64,000 nucleotides of DNA, from the NCBI RefSeq assembly GCF_923079645.1, contig NZ_CAKLPY010000003.1, positions 124,001 through 188,000 of the forward strand, given 5' to 3'. The notes beneath the pieces are model-generated. The model did no database searches. It had not been told where the DNA came from and was given only the letters and a program-made list of their open reading frames with translations. Shown piece after piece: positions 17,373 through 26,680 of the stretch (positions are counted from its first letter, which is position 1; every line of letters starts with the position of its first letter). The DNA is from Emticicia aquatica. Its GTDB lineage: Bacteria > Bacteroidota > Bacteroidia > Cytophagales > Spirosomataceae. The translations under genes and the position numbers were made by a program.

Positions 17373-20300
17373 TTGGAGTTTCTTAAAAAACATATTTTCC
17401 TAATTCTTTCTGTAATATTGTTTGGAGGTGCGGCAATGAATTTTTTCATTTTTGAAAAAGATGCACCAGCTGCTTCCGAACAACATTATTTTTCTTCGAT
17501 TCAAAGCAGAGTCAAAGCTGAAATATTAGTGTCGAAAGGAGAGTTGGTTAATATTGCGAATCAATACCAAAAATCTTCAGGTAATGCGTTTTTGAATTTT
17601 GAAACACCAACGATTTATCCATACTATATTTTTCGAAAAGGACAGTTATTTTATTGGTCTGACCACCGTTTTGTGCCTGATTATCATCAACTTGTGAAAG
17701 GCGAAAAAGCTAGTTTATTAAGTACTGAAAACGGAAAATATATTACCAATTCGGTATCGTTGAATTATCAAGGTAATCAGGTCGAGATTTTCTCTCTTAT
17801 TAATCTTTATCGCAAGTTTCGTAATGAAAATGATTACCTCAAAAATGGGTATAATTACAAAATCTTCGCTACCGAACCCAAAGAAATTACGCATAACCTG
17901 AGTGAGAAAAAATACCAAAATATTCCTGACGAAAAAGGGGATTTTTTGTTTGCTATCATTCCGCCTCAAATCGAAAAAATCAATTCTCCCAATATTCCGA
18001 CCAATACACTTTTGCTGTTAGGCGTAAGTGTTTTTTTGTTTGGTTTATATATTGTTATTTGGGTTAATAGACTTCGTAAAAAACATCAGTTTGGACGAGC
18101 ATTTATATTACTGGTATTTTATTTGTTTTTTGTTCGTTTGGTAATGCTTGCCAATAGTATCCCTTTTATTTTTTACGAATCAAATTTATTTAATCCTAAG
18201 TTTTTTACTATCAATGAGTTAGCTCCTTCATTGGGTGATGTTTTACTGAATGCGGTTGTTGTTTTTTTCTTGGCAATATACTTGGTTCGCTTTTTCTATC
18301 GCTCAACACTGTATTACAAATTGTTTAAAGCTCCAAGGATAATTCAAGGTTTGGTTTCAATTATTTTGGTAGCTGCGGCAATCGTAACAGCGGCCATTTG
18401 CTATCGAAATTTGTGCAATATTTACGAGAAATCTCAGTTTAGTTTGGATTTAGCTCTGAGTATTTCGTTTACTTCTTTGAAAATTGCTACGCTACTATTT
18501 TATCTTTTACTTTCGGTCATCTTTTTTCTCATTATTCATCTACAAAGTAGTTTGTTTTTGAGAATCAATAAATATCAGAAAGAAGGCATTATTAATTGGT
18601 TTTTAGGATTAATCATTGGGCTAGCCATCGTAAGCTTTTTTGAGCATTTTAGATGGATTTATGTTTTGGCTGGGGCTTATTTTTTACTCATTTATCTCTA
18701 TAAATTTCCTCGATTTTTATATAGTTTTAAGTATAAAACTACAATTTATTTCTTTACGGGAGCTTTTGTGTTTGCCCTAATTGCAATGTACGTGATTCGT
18801 ACCGAAGAGCATAAAAAAGACTTTTTTGATAAACAGATTTTTGGGCAAAAATATCTCGCAGAAAATGATTTATTAGGCGAAGGGCTATTAACGAGAGTGA
18901 TTCAGACGATTGAACAAGACACCGCAATTCGACAAGCAATTACTCGTCAAACGCTCGCTCGTGAGCAAACCCAGCAGCTCGTAAAAAGCAATCATCTTGA
19001 CCTATATTTTGACCGATACGATACAGAAGTACTTGCATTTGATAAAAATGGTAACTCATTGGATATTTCGGAAGGGTCGCAAAATTTGGCTTTTTATGAA
19101 AAAAACTACAAGCAAGAGACATATAAAACCAGTAATCCTTCGGTGTTTTTTATCAACGATGTAGGCAATAACTTTATCAAACAATACCTTACTTTTATTC
19201 CAATTCAAGAAAATTCAAGTTTGATTGGTTACATAGTTTTGGATTTAAAATTGCGTGATGAGTTCGCTCAAAGTGTATATCCTGAATTATTATTAGATAA
19301 AAAATTTACACAAACACCTGATACGAAAAATTATAGTTACGCTATTTTTGACAAAAAAAATTACCTAATTTTTAGTTCAGGAAGCTACAATTACATACGA
19401 AAGCTCCCGCTAAGTATTTTGTCGGATTCAACTTTGTATCTGAGCGGAATCCAATTGAATGACTATAATCATGTTGGAAAAATTGGCCAAAATGGTCGAA
19501 AAATTGTCATTTCAGCGAAATATTTAGCTTGGAAAAACCTATTTTCCAATTTCTCATTTTTGTTTTTGTTATCAGTGCTTTTCATCATTTTTGTGATGAT
19601 TTTGTATGCAATTAGGTATGGTTTCAAGAATTTGAACGTCAATTTTGCGACTAAAATACAACTTTACCTCAATGCTGCCTTTTTGTTGCCGCTTTTATTA
19701 GTAATCATTATTACTTTGAGCGTTATTGATTCAACTTTTATTAGTAATCAAGAAAAAGGCTACCTTGATAATACCAAAAATATTACTTCTACGGTTCAAC
19801 TTCAACTCGAAGGTTTTATTGAAAAACGTATGAGTCGAGCGTTTTTGGAGCAGGAAATCAATGATTTAGCAAGAGATACGAAGTTAGATATAAATTTTTA
19901 CGGTCTCGATGGGAAATTGAATCTCACGACTCGTCCATTGGTTTACGAATATGGTTTGCTTTCTACTTTTATTAATCCTTCGGCCTATCGTCGGATTATT
20001 GAAGAAAAAGAAAACGAAGTTTTACTACCCGAATCACTCGGAAATTTGCATTACAAAACCGCTTATATGAGCATAAAAGGCCATGATAGTAAGCCTATTG
20101 GTGTAATCGGGATTCCTTTTTTTGATGCTAAACCAACACTTGACCGTCAAGTAACCGACGTTGTAGCGTCAATTTTAAGTGTTTTTGCTTGGCTTTTCTT
20201 GATTTTATTGATTCTATCATATTTCGCATCAAATATTCTGACAAACCCGTTGAGATTGGTGGCTCAGAAATTGAAAAAAACAAATCTAGATAAACTTAAT

Positions 20301-21089
20301 GACCGATTAGAATGGAATTCGGATGATGAAATTGGTATTTTGATGCGAGAATACAATAAAATGTTGAAAAAGTTGGAAGAAAGTAAAGTGGCATTGTCAA
20401 TGAGTGAAAAACAAACCGCTTGGCGAGAAATGGCAAAGCAAGTAGCTCATGAAATCAAGAATCCACTAACACCAATGAAATTATCAATTCAGCAACTTCA
20501 ACGAACCATTGTTGTTGATAATCCGAAAACAAAAGAACGTATCGGGCGAGCATTGAATTCTTTAACCGAGCAAATTGATAATATTAGTGAAATCGCCAAT
20601 TCATTCTCAGAATTTGCCAAAATGCCTGTTCCTCGAAATGAAGTTTTCGACCTTGTGCCACTGATACAAAAATCTGCTGATTTATATGCCGAAGATGAAC
20701 GAATTTCGTTGAATGCTTATATAAAAGAAAGAGAAGCGTGGGTTGTTGGCGACCGTCAGTTTATGAGTCGAGTGATTACAAATCTGATTATCAATGGAAT
20801 ACAGTCAGTTCCGAAAGAAAAACGAGCTATTATAAACCTTCGTTTGTATCGCAACGAAGACGATAATATTGCTATTATCGAGATTCAAGATAACGGTTCG
20901 GGAATTCCAGAAAACATTCGTCAACGAGTCTTTATTCCAAACTTTACTACAAAAGTAGGTGGTTCAGGACTTGGATTGGCCATGGCTCGTCGGGGTGTTG
21001 AACACGCAGGGGGAAACATTTGGTTTGAAACAGAAACCGACCGAGGAACAACTTTCTTCATCGACTTGCCTTTAGCGATTAGACAATAA
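17373..21089 (+). CDS. NtrY-like sensor histidine kinase, very large
   Basis: A 1238-residue membrane sensor kinase. A first helix (about 7-27) and an extracytoplasmic region to about 210 are followed by a cluster of about seven membrane helices (210-490), a second periplasmic domain (about 495-735), two helices (about 735-800), a third loop, a helix near 945-965, HAMP (about 965-1020), HisKA with phosphoacceptor His1026 (VAHEIKNPLTPMKLS) and HATPase (NLIINGIQS; DNGSGIP; GGSGLGLAMA) to the end. The start is TTG at 17373, because the first ATG would cut the signal/anchor helix. No response regulator is adjacent, so the partner is encoded elsewhere. The sensed signal is unknown. Confidence 0.9.
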   Translation: MEFLKKHIFLILSVILFGGAAMNFFIFEKDAPAASEQHYFSSIQSRVKAEILVSKGELVNIANQYQKSSGNAFLNFETPTIYPYYIFRKGQLFYWSDHRFVPDYHQLVKGEKASLLSTENGKYITNSVSLNYQGNQVEIFSLINLYRKFRNENDYLKNGYNYKIFATEPKEITHNLSEKKYQNIPDEKGDFLFAIIPPQIEKINSPNIPTNTLLLLGVSVFLFGLYIVIWVNRLRKKHQFGRAFILLVFYLFFVRLVMLANSIPFIFYESNLFNPKFFTINELAPSLGDVLLNAVVVFFLAIYLVRFFYRSTLYYKLFKAPRIIQGLVSIILVAAAIVTAAICYRNLCNIYEKSQFSLDLALSISFTSLKIATLLFYLLLSVIFFLIIHLQSSLFLRINKYQKEGIINWFLGLIIGLAIVSFFEHFRWIYVLAGAYFLLIYLYKFPRFLYSFKYKTTIYFFTGAFVFALIAMYVIRTEEHKKDFFDKQIFGQKYLAENDLLGEGLLTRVIQTIEQDTAIRQAITRQTLAREQTQQLVKSNHLDLYFDRYDTEVLAFDKNGNSLDISEGSQNLAFYEKNYKQETYKTSNPSVFFINDVGNNFIKQYLTFIPIQENSSLIGYIVLDLKLRDEFAQSVYPELLLDKKFTQTPDTKNYSYAIFDKKNYLIFSSGSYNYIRKLPLSILSDSTLYLSGIQLNDYNHVGKIGQNGRKIVISAKYLAWKNLFSNFSFLFLLSVLFIIFVMILYAIRYGFKNLNVNFATKIQLYLNAAFLLPLLLVIIITLSVIDSTFISNQEKGYLDNTKNITSTVQLQLEGFIEKRMSRAFLEQEINDLARDTKLDINFYGLDGKLNLTTRPLVYEYGLLSTFINPSAYRRIIEEKENEVLLPESLGNLHYKTAYMSIKGHDSKPIGVIGIPFFDAKPTLDRQVTDVVASILSVFAWLFLILLILSYFASNILTNPLRLVAQKLKKTNLDKLNDRLEWNSDDEIGILMREYNKMLKKLEESKVALSMSEKQTAWREMAKQVAHEIKNPLTPMKLSIQQLQRTIVVDNPKTKERIGRALNSLTEQIDNISEIANSFSEFAKMPVPRNEVFDLVPLIQKSADLYAEDERISLNAYIKEREAWVVGDRQFMSRVITNLIINGIQSVPKEKRAIINLRLYRNEDDNIAIIEIQDNGSGIPENIRQRVFIPNFTTKVGGSGLGLAMARRGVEHAGGNIWFETETDRGTTFFIDLPLAIRQ

Positions 21090-21110
21090 AAACCTGTTGA
21101 AAATAACAAT

Positions 21111-21161
21111 AAAAGCACGAAGTTTCACTCGATAAAATTCTGAGTGAAACTTCGTGCTTTT
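21111..21161. terminator. strong bidirectional terminator
   Basis: A perfect 20-bp inverted repeat (21111-21130 / 21142-21161) with an 11-nt loop lies between the convergent kinase gene and the DoxX-like gene. It starts with A4 and ends with T4, so it works as a hairpin terminator in either direction. Confidence 0.85.
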
Positions 21162-21181
21162 ATAATTTTAGGGCAAAGGTT

Positions 21182-21553
21182 TTACCCGACAATTTTATTA
21201 ACTTTTGAAAAATAAATATTTGAAACCACCAAAATAACTAGCATTATAAGGGGCGTTAGGGCTGCCGAAGTTGGGTCTCCACTATTATTATGAGCAATAG
21301 CCGCCGAAATAAAAACGATTCCGAAACCTGCATAAGCCCACTCTTTTATTTTTGAAGGAATTTGTGGAATAAGTAGTACAAAAGCACCTAGAAGCTTTGC
21401 ATAGCCTAACTCAATACGAAAGAAATCTGGAAAACCAACGTGTTTGAACGCATCAGCCATTTGTGGATTTGTAAAGTATGAATATCCACTAAAAATCATC
21501 ATCGCACCAATTAAGCCAGTGCTTACCCAATAAATAATCTTGTCTTTTTTCAT
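21182..21553 (-). CDS. DoxX-like family membrane protein
   Basis: About 123 residues with four membrane helices (about 5-22, 45-63, 70-90, 98-115). The pattern YFTNPQMADAFKHVGFP, then LGYAKLLGAFVLLIPQIP and WAYAGFGIVFISAAIAH fits DoxX-like (DUF6326/DoxX_2) proteins. The ATG at 21553 is preferred to a TTG at 21583. It is divergent from an HxlR regulator, with a perfect palindrome between them, so it is probably that regulator's target and may take part in a redox or electrophile response. Confidence 0.85.
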   Translation of the reverse strand: MKKDKIIYWVSTGLIGAMMIFSGYSYFTNPQMADAFKHVGFPDFFRIELGYAKLLGAFVLLIPQIPSKIKEWAYAGFGIVFISAAIAHNNSGDPTSAALTPLIMLVILVVSNIYFSKVNKIVG

Positions 21554-21611
21554 TTTACGAATTGTTTTTGTTTGATTTTGCAAACTTATATATATATGCT
21601 ATACAAATAAT

Positions 21612-21635
21612 AGTACTATACTCAAGTATAGTACT
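21612..21635. promoter_or_regulatory. perfect palindrome in the doxX/hxlR divergent promoter region
   Basis: AGTACTATAC at 21612-21621 and GTATAGTACT at 21626-21635 form a perfect 10-bp inverted repeat with a 4-bp spacer. It lies 35 bp before the HxlR-type regulator gene and 59 bp before the DoxX-like gene. HxlR proteins are dimeric winged-helix regulators that bind such sites and often control a divergent neighbour. An operator for both genes is the simplest reading. Confidence 0.75.
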
Positions 21636-21669
21636 TTCTTGGAGGATAGTAATGTAAAAATGTGCAATT

Positions 21670-22026
21670 ATGATAAAATATAATCAAGAACATAGCCCTG
21701 AAGAATGCTCGAAAATGATTGTGCCAGTAAGGGATGCTTTAGAAATATTGAATGGCAAGTGGAAATTGCCAATTATTTTGTCTGTGTCGTTTGGAACGAA
21801 GCGATTCAAACAGATTTCAAAAGAAATAAATGGCATTACAGATAAAATGCTTTCTAAGGAATTGAAAGATTTAGAATTAAATCAATTAATAAAACGTACT
21901 GTACTCGATACATTTCCGCCTACGGTCGAATATTCGATTACAGAGCATGGCAAATCACTTGAAAAACTAATTGAAGAACTTCGTAATTGGGGTACAGAAC
22001 ATAGAAGGAAAATAATAGGAAAATAA
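21670..22026 (+). CDS. HxlR-family transcriptional regulator
   Basis: A 118-residue winged-helix protein. The family core is visible: C at residue 14, ALEILNGKWKLPIILSV, RFKQISKEINGITDKMLSKELKDLE, then the wing PPTVEYSITEHG and LEELRNWG-type end. Cys14 sits where many HxlR regulators (HypR, QorR, YodB) carry a redox-sensing cysteine, so thiol sensing is possible. It probably controls itself and the divergent DoxX-like gene through the palindrome between them. Confidence 0.9.
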   Translation: MIKYNQEHSPEECSKMIVPVRDALEILNGKWKLPIILSVSFGTKRFKQISKEINGITDKMLSKELKDLELNQLIKRTVLDTFPPTVEYSITEHGKSLEKLIEELRNWGTEHRRKIIGK

Positions 22027-22149
22027 CCTGCTCAGAAGGAAAATGTGCATGGAATTTATTTGTAAAGATAATTCGATAAAACTCGAAAAATGTACCTACA
22101 TTTCGAGCAAATAACCATTTTCTTTCAAAAAAATAACCTATTATTTGCG

Positions 22150-23004
22150 ATGAACCAAAAAGAGCTTGAAAAACTATTAAAGAAAAATAAACTTGAGCAT
22201 TTACTTGAAAAATTAGGGCCTGAACTTCGCCATTCTATTAGACTCGAAACAGAGGAATATAATGAAAAAGAACTCAAATTGGGACAATCAAAAATCGGTG
22301 GAAAACCTGATTTGCCAGAGAGTATTTCTTGGCAAAAAGATTCAGATGGAAATTTACTCGCCTTTATTGCCCAAATAAATCTTGCTGAAGTTACTGATTT
22401 AGACGCAGAAAAGATTTTGCCCAAAACAGGTATTTTATATTTCTTTTATGATGCCTTGCAAGAGGCTTGTGGCTATGAAATGAGTGAAAAAGAAGCAAAT
22501 AAGTTCAGTGTTTTATATTTTGATGGTGATTTGAATACTTTGAAGCGTACAAATTATCCAAAAGATTTAGGTAAAGAGGCAAGATTTTCGGTCAATAAAA
22601 TAACTGCCAAGCAAGAAATCAATATTCCATACAGTGATTTCTTATTTGAAGTATTCGATGAAGATGAGGCAGAGAAATTGGATGAACTGATAAGCGATGT
22701 TGATGACGGAAGTATTCATAAAATGCTTGGATACTCGAATAATCTTCAAAATCCGATGGAAATTGAATGTGAACTCATCACAAATGGAGTTGATATAAAT
22801 GACCCTGAAGCTTTTGAAACGCCAAAAGCGAAAGAACTTGCAAAAAATACGGTAGATTGGAGATTATTATTGCAAGTTGATAGCACAGATGGTGAGGTTC
22901 AAATGGATTGGGCTGGAGGAGGAAGGATATATTTTTGGATTAAAAAAGAAGATTTATTGAACAAGAATTTTGATAAATTTTGGTTTAGTTTACAATGCTA
23001 TTAA
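22150..23004 (+). CDS. DUF1963 (YwqG-like) protein
   Basis: About 284 residues from ATG 22150; an upstream in-frame ATG at 22090 would add an unlikely hydrophobic leader. The pattern SKIGGKPDLPESISWQ, LLAFIAQINLAEV and GILYFFYD is the DUF1963 core, a beta-rich cytoplasmic fold of unknown biochemical role. The end (MDWAGGGRIYFWIKKEDL, FDKFWFSLQCY) is also family-typical. Not linked to any pathway here. Confidence 0.83.
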   Translation: MNQKELEKLLKKNKLEHLLEKLGPELRHSIRLETEEYNEKELKLGQSKIGGKPDLPESISWQKDSDGNLLAFIAQINLAEVTDLDAEKILPKTGILYFFYDALQEACGYEMSEKEANKFSVLYFDGDLNTLKRTNYPKDLGKEARFSVNKITAKQEINIPYSDFLFEVFDEDEAEKLDELISDVDDGSIHKMLGYSNNLQNPMEIECELITNGVDINDPEAFETPKAKELAKNTVDWRLLLQVDSTDGEVQMDWAGGGRIYFWIKKEDLLNKNFDKFWFSLQCY

Positions 23005-23027
23005 TTTTTGATACTTAAAATTTTAAA

Positions 23028-23681
23028 ATGAATTTCTTCGACATAAATAATATCTTTTTTGAGTTATTAGGGGTAAAAATGAGCTACGTCGAATTTTATG
23101 CAACATTTACAGGTTTGGTGGCTGTTATTTTGTCAGTACGTGAAAATGTATGGAGTTGGGTACTTGGCTTAGTAAATGTGGCTTTGGCATTTGTAATGTT
23201 TTATCAGATTCAGCTTTATCCTGATATGTTTTTACAAATCTTCTTTTTTATTACAAATATCATTGGTTTTTGGCAATGGAAATTTCCGAAAGAACAAGAA
23301 GCAAATATTCACAATGAATTGAAAATCAGTCAATTATCTCCAAGACAATTTGGTGTTTATTCGTTAGTCGGACTTGTATGTACGGCATTATTAGGCACTT
23401 TTGCAAAGAATTTGAGCGAGTTGATTCCCGAACTTTTCAGCAAACCAAGTGCTTTTCCATATATGGACTCATTTACAACAATAATGAGTATTTTTGCTAC
23501 ATTTTTATTGATTCGTAAGAAAGTTGAGGCTTGGTGGATGTGGTTGGCAATTGATATAATAAGTACTTATATGTATTTTGTGAAAGAAGTAAAATTATAT
23601 TCGTTGCTGTATGCCGTTTTCTGTGTAATTGCTCTGTTGGGAGCTATTAACTGGACAAAAGAATATCGAAAAACTATTTGA
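23028..23681 (+). CDS. pnuC: nicotinamide riboside transporter PnuC
   Basis: A 217-residue inner-membrane protein with about seven helices. Family motifs: LVAVILSVRENVWSWVLGLVNVALAFVMFYQIQLYPDM (split over two helices) and IIGFWQWKF, plus EAWWMWLAIDIISTYMYFVK near the C-terminus; these Trp-rich segments shape the substrate channel in PnuC. It imports nicotinamide riboside for NAD synthesis. In this phylum pnuC often sits next to a ribosylnicotinamide kinase, but none is seen here. The gene is followed by rhaI after 90 bp. Confidence 0.9.
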   Translation: MNFFDINNIFFELLGVKMSYVEFYATFTGLVAVILSVRENVWSWVLGLVNVALAFVMFYQIQLYPDMFLQIFFFITNIIGFWQWKFPKEQEANIHNELKISQLSPRQFGVYSLVGLVCTALLGTFAKNLSELIPELFSKPSAFPYMDSFTTIMSIFATFLLIRKKVEAWWMWLAIDIISTYMYFVKEVKLYSLLYAVFCVIALLGAINWTKEYRKTI

Positions 23682-23771
23682 TGAATTTCATCAGTACAGT
23701 ACAGGAATGTTACATGATTTTTTAGGTCTAAAATTGTAGATTGTTTAAGTACTACAAAACCCTTCAAACCA

Positions 23772-25049
23772 ATGCTTAGTAACGACATTATTCAACACCA
23801 TAACGAAAAATTACAGGCCGAACACCAGTTTAAATTGACATATTTGACCGAACTTCTCGACCGAAAAGGTATTGATATTCAGACAATTATTGATAAAATA
23901 AAGGCTTTTCAAGTAGCCATTCCAAGTTGGGCTTTGGGTACTGGTGGGACTCGTTTCGGACGTTTCCCTAATGGAGGAGAACCTCGAAATTTAGAAGAAA
24001 AAATCGAAGATGTTGGTTTGATTCACCAACTTAATCGTTCGTCGAATTCGATTTCTTTGCACATCCCTTGGGATATTCCATCTGATGCAAATGCCATCAA
24101 ACAATTGCTCAAAGCTAATGATTTAACCATTGATTCGGTTAATTCTAATACTTTTCAAGACCAAAAAGACCAACCTTATTCGTATAAATTTGGCTCGCTT
24201 TCACATTCCAAAAGTGAAGTAAGAGATTTGGCAATTCAGCACAATATTCAGTGTATTGAATACGGTAAAATGTTGGACTCAAAAGTGTTGACAGTCTGGT
24301 TGGCCGATGGTTCAAATTTTCCTGGACAGTCACATTTACGAGGAGCGTATCAACGTACAAATGACTCATTGTCAAGTATTTACAAATCAATGCCCGACGA
24401 TTGGACGATGTTGATAGAATATAAACCCTACGAGCCACATTTCTACTCAATGGTCATTCCTGATTGGGGAACGTCTTATTCCCTTTGTCAAAATATTGGA
24501 AAAAATGCCCAAGTTTTAGTAGATTTAGGCCATCATTTACCAAACACAAATATCGAACAAATTGTTGGACGTTTGATGCACTTCGGCCGTTTGGGTGGGT
24601 TTCATTTCAATGGTTCTATGTATGGCGATGATGATTTGACAACGGGGAGCATTAAACCATACCAATTTTTCTTGATTTTTAATGAATTAGTTGACGGAAT
24701 GCAAGACCCAAGCGTAAAAAATCCACCATTGGCTTGGATGATTGATGCAAGCCATAATACAAAAGACCCAATTGAAGATTTATTGCAGTCGGTGAATGCA
24801 ATTTTGACAACTTATGCAAAAGCACTTTTGGTCGATAGAGTTGCATTGGTTGATGCTCAAGAAAACAATGATGTGCTGCGTGCTGAAGAACTATTGAGAG
24901 ATACTTTCTTGACAGATGCCAGAGCATTAGTAGCCGAAGCAAGCCGTCAAGTAGGAGGTGCAATTGACCCAATTGCAGCTTTCCGAAGTGCAAAAATTAG
25001 AGAAAGTTTGGTTGAAAAAAGAGGATTTAGTGTAGCAACTGGCTTATAA
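23772..25049 (+). CDS. rhaI: L-rhamnose isomerase / sugar isomerase (RhaI type)
   Basis: A 425-residue TIM-barrel isomerase of the Pseudomonas-type L-rhamnose isomerase family. Family segments: WALGTGGTRFGRFPNGGEPR near residue 56, SLHIPWDIP, VLTVWLADGSNFPGQ, TMLIEYKPYEPHFY with the metal-binding Glu, LVDLGHHLPNTNIEQI with metal-binding Asp and His, and GGFHFNGSMYGDDDL. It interconverts L-rhamnose and L-rhamnulose. The lutABC genes nearby suit this: rhamnose breakdown gives lactaldehyde and then lactate. No rhamnulose kinase or aldolase is in the window. Confidence 0.88.
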   Translation: MLSNDIIQHHNEKLQAEHQFKLTYLTELLDRKGIDIQTIIDKIKAFQVAIPSWALGTGGTRFGRFPNGGEPRNLEEKIEDVGLIHQLNRSSNSISLHIPWDIPSDANAIKQLLKANDLTIDSVNSNTFQDQKDQPYSYKFGSLSHSKSEVRDLAIQHNIQCIEYGKMLDSKVLTVWLADGSNFPGQSHLRGAYQRTNDSLSSIYKSMPDDWTMLIEYKPYEPHFYSMVIPDWGTSYSLCQNIGKNAQVLVDLGHHLPNTNIEQIVGRLMHFGRLGGFHFNGSMYGDDDLTTGSIKPYQFFLIFNELVDGMQDPSVKNPPLAWMIDASHNTKDPIEDLLQSVNAILTTYAKALLVDRVALVDAQENNDVLRAEELLRDTFLTDARALVAEASRQVGGAIDPIAAFRSAKIRESLVEKRGFSVATGL

Positions 25050-25061
25050 AACAAAATTTAG

Positions 25062-25100
25062 AAGAAATTGGCTCAAACCATATTTTTGAGCCAATTTCTT
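25062..25100 (+). terminator. rho-independent terminator after rhaI
   Basis: A perfect 16-bp inverted repeat (25062-25077 / 25085-25100) with a 7-nt loop, 12 bp after the rhaI stop and followed by TAATTTT. Confidence 0.85.
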
Positions 25101-25167
25101 TAATTTTAACAGATATTGTATTAAAACAACCACTTTCAAGAATATAAATTAATTAAAACTTTAAAAT

Positions 25168-25896
25168 ATGTCATTAATAATAGCTGTCTATGTTGCAGAA
25201 GGAATTGTACTTGCGGGAGATAGCCGACTAACTTTAAACTGGACGGATAAAACACAAACAGGTGAACAGTTTAATTCGATTACAACATCTGATTCGTATT
25301 CAAAAATATTCTTAATTGCAGAGAAATTTGGATTGGGCGTTTTTGGCGAAGTATATGTCAATGAAGTGAATATTTGTGGTTTTATTAGTCAATTTGTTGA
25401 AGAAAATATTGACATTGAAACAACTATCGACGAAATACCAGCATTACTAATTGCTTTTTTTGGGGAAAAGTTTAATTATCCTGCGACCTATTTTTATTTG
25501 GTGGGCTATAATGTTGAAGAGGGTGTTTCGGTTCCACACACTTACTCAATCAATATTGCTGAAAAAGTATATCATAGGTCAAATTTTGATGGAGAGAAGA
25601 CTTTTAATGGCACAAATTGGGGGGGCGAAACAGAGGTTCTTTCTAGACTCCTTTTAACAGTAAAAATGCCAAGTGGAGATGATTGGGTAGAAGTAGCAAA
25701 TAATTCAATTCCATGGAATTTTATGACTTTGCAAGACGCACTTGATTTTGCAGTCTATGGCGTGAGAACAACCATTGATACGATGAGATTTCAGCAAAAG
25801 GAAAAAACAGTTGGTGGTCCCATTGATGTTTTGGTCGTAAAACCACATCAAGAGCCAATATGGATTAGTAAAAAAGAACTTCATGCACTCGTGTAA
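25168..25896 (+). CDS. proteasome-fold Ntn hydrolase-like protein
   Basis: A 242-residue protein. After removal of Met1 the N-terminus would be Ser2, and residues 2-20 line up without gaps with the start of proteasome beta subunits: Ser2 takes the place of catalytic Thr1, Asp18 of Asp17 and Arg20 of Arg19 (GIVLAGDSR). A Lys in SYSKIFLI (Lys46) could match Lys33 with an insertion of about 12 residues. FGLGVFGEVYVNE follows as the next strand pair. It is probably a cytoplasmic Ntn hydrolase (HslV/Anbu-like fold), perhaps self-assembling, but it is not HslV itself. The gene ends 43 bp before lutA on the same strand. Confidence 0.65.
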   Translation: MSLIIAVYVAEGIVLAGDSRLTLNWTDKTQTGEQFNSITTSDSYSKIFLIAEKFGLGVFGEVYVNEVNICGFISQFVEENIDIETTIDEIPALLIAFFGEKFNYPATYFYLVGYNVEEGVSVPHTYSINIAEKVYHRSNFDGEKTFNGTNWGGETEVLSRLLLTVKMPSGDDWVEVANNSIPWNFMTLQDALDFAVYGVRTTIDTMRFQQKEKTVGGPIDVLVVKPHQEPIWISKKELHALV

Positions 25897-25939
25897 ACTG
25901 AAGTTAGCAGTTAAGAACCAAAGGTTTATAAAACTAAAT

Positions 25940-26680
25940 ATGAAAGTAGGCTTATTTATTCCTTGTTACGTTGACCAATTTTATCCGAATGTAGGGGTTG
26001 CAACGTTACAATTATTGGAAAAATTGGGTGTGGAAGTGGTGTTTCCGATGAAACAAACTTGCTGTGGACAACCAATGGCCAATGGCGGTTGCGAGCAAGA
26101 TTCTAAAGGTGTTTATGAACATTTCGTGGATACTTTTGCTGAGTTTGATTATATTGTTACGCCATCAGGAAGCTGTACTTACCACATCAAAAAACATTAT
26201 GATATTATTGAACAAACGCCCGCTGTTCAGAAAGTTAGGAAGTCGGTTTATGAACTTGTTGATTTTATTGAAAATGTACTAAAAATTGAAGAAATTCCTG
26301 TTGATTTTCCTCATAAAGTGGGTTTGCATTTGAGTTGTCATGGGCAGCGTGGACTTAGACAAGCCAATGCTTCCGAAATAACAGGTGTGAGAGATGGACA
26401 AATTTCAAAATTACTTCGAAAATTAAAAGGTATTGAACTTACCGAATTAGACCGTAATGACGAATGTTGTGGCTTTGGAGGTATGTTTTGCGTAACCGAA
26501 GAGGCTGTTTCGGCTCGTATGGGAAATGACCGAATTGCCGACCATCTTCGCAACGGTACAAAAGTTTTAACAGGTGGAGATGTATCTTGTTTGATGCACC
26601 TCGAAGGTATTGTAAAACGCCAAAAAGCACCTATAAAAGTAATGCACATAGCCGAAATTTTGAACGGAAATCAACCATGA
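25940..26680 (+). CDS. lutA: lactate utilization protein A (Fe-S subunit)
   Basis: About 246 residues from ATG 25940; an upstream ATG at 25883 overlaps the previous gene and adds an atypical leader. Two CCG-type domains: CCGQPMANGG near residue 40 and CCGFGGMFCV near 178, with other conserved Cys (PCYVDQFYP; SGSCTYH; LSCHGQRG). LutA works with LutB and LutC to oxidise L-lactate to pyruvate in the cytoplasm. The stop overlaps the lutB start (ATGA), so translation is coupled. Confidence 0.92.
   Translation: MKVGLFIPCYVDQFYPNVGVATLQLLEKLGVEVVFPMKQTCCGQPMANGGCEQDSKGVYEHFVDTFAEFDYIVTPSGSCTYHIKKHYDIIEQTPAVQKVRKSVYELVDFIENVLKIEEIPVDFPHKVGLHLSCHGQRGLRQANASEITGVRDGQISKLLRKLKGIELTELDRNDECCGFGGMFCVTEEAVSARMGNDRIADHLRNGTKVLTGGDVSCLMHLEGIVKRQKAPIKVMHIAEILNGNQP

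Noticed and set aside
21570-21600. TATATATATG stretch as a -10 promoter
   Set aside because: Primary promoters in this phylum use TAnnTTTG; the stretch has no matching -33 element.
25168-25896. HslV protease subunit
   Set aside because: Ser in place of Thr, length 242 aa instead of about 175-180 and no hslU beside it.
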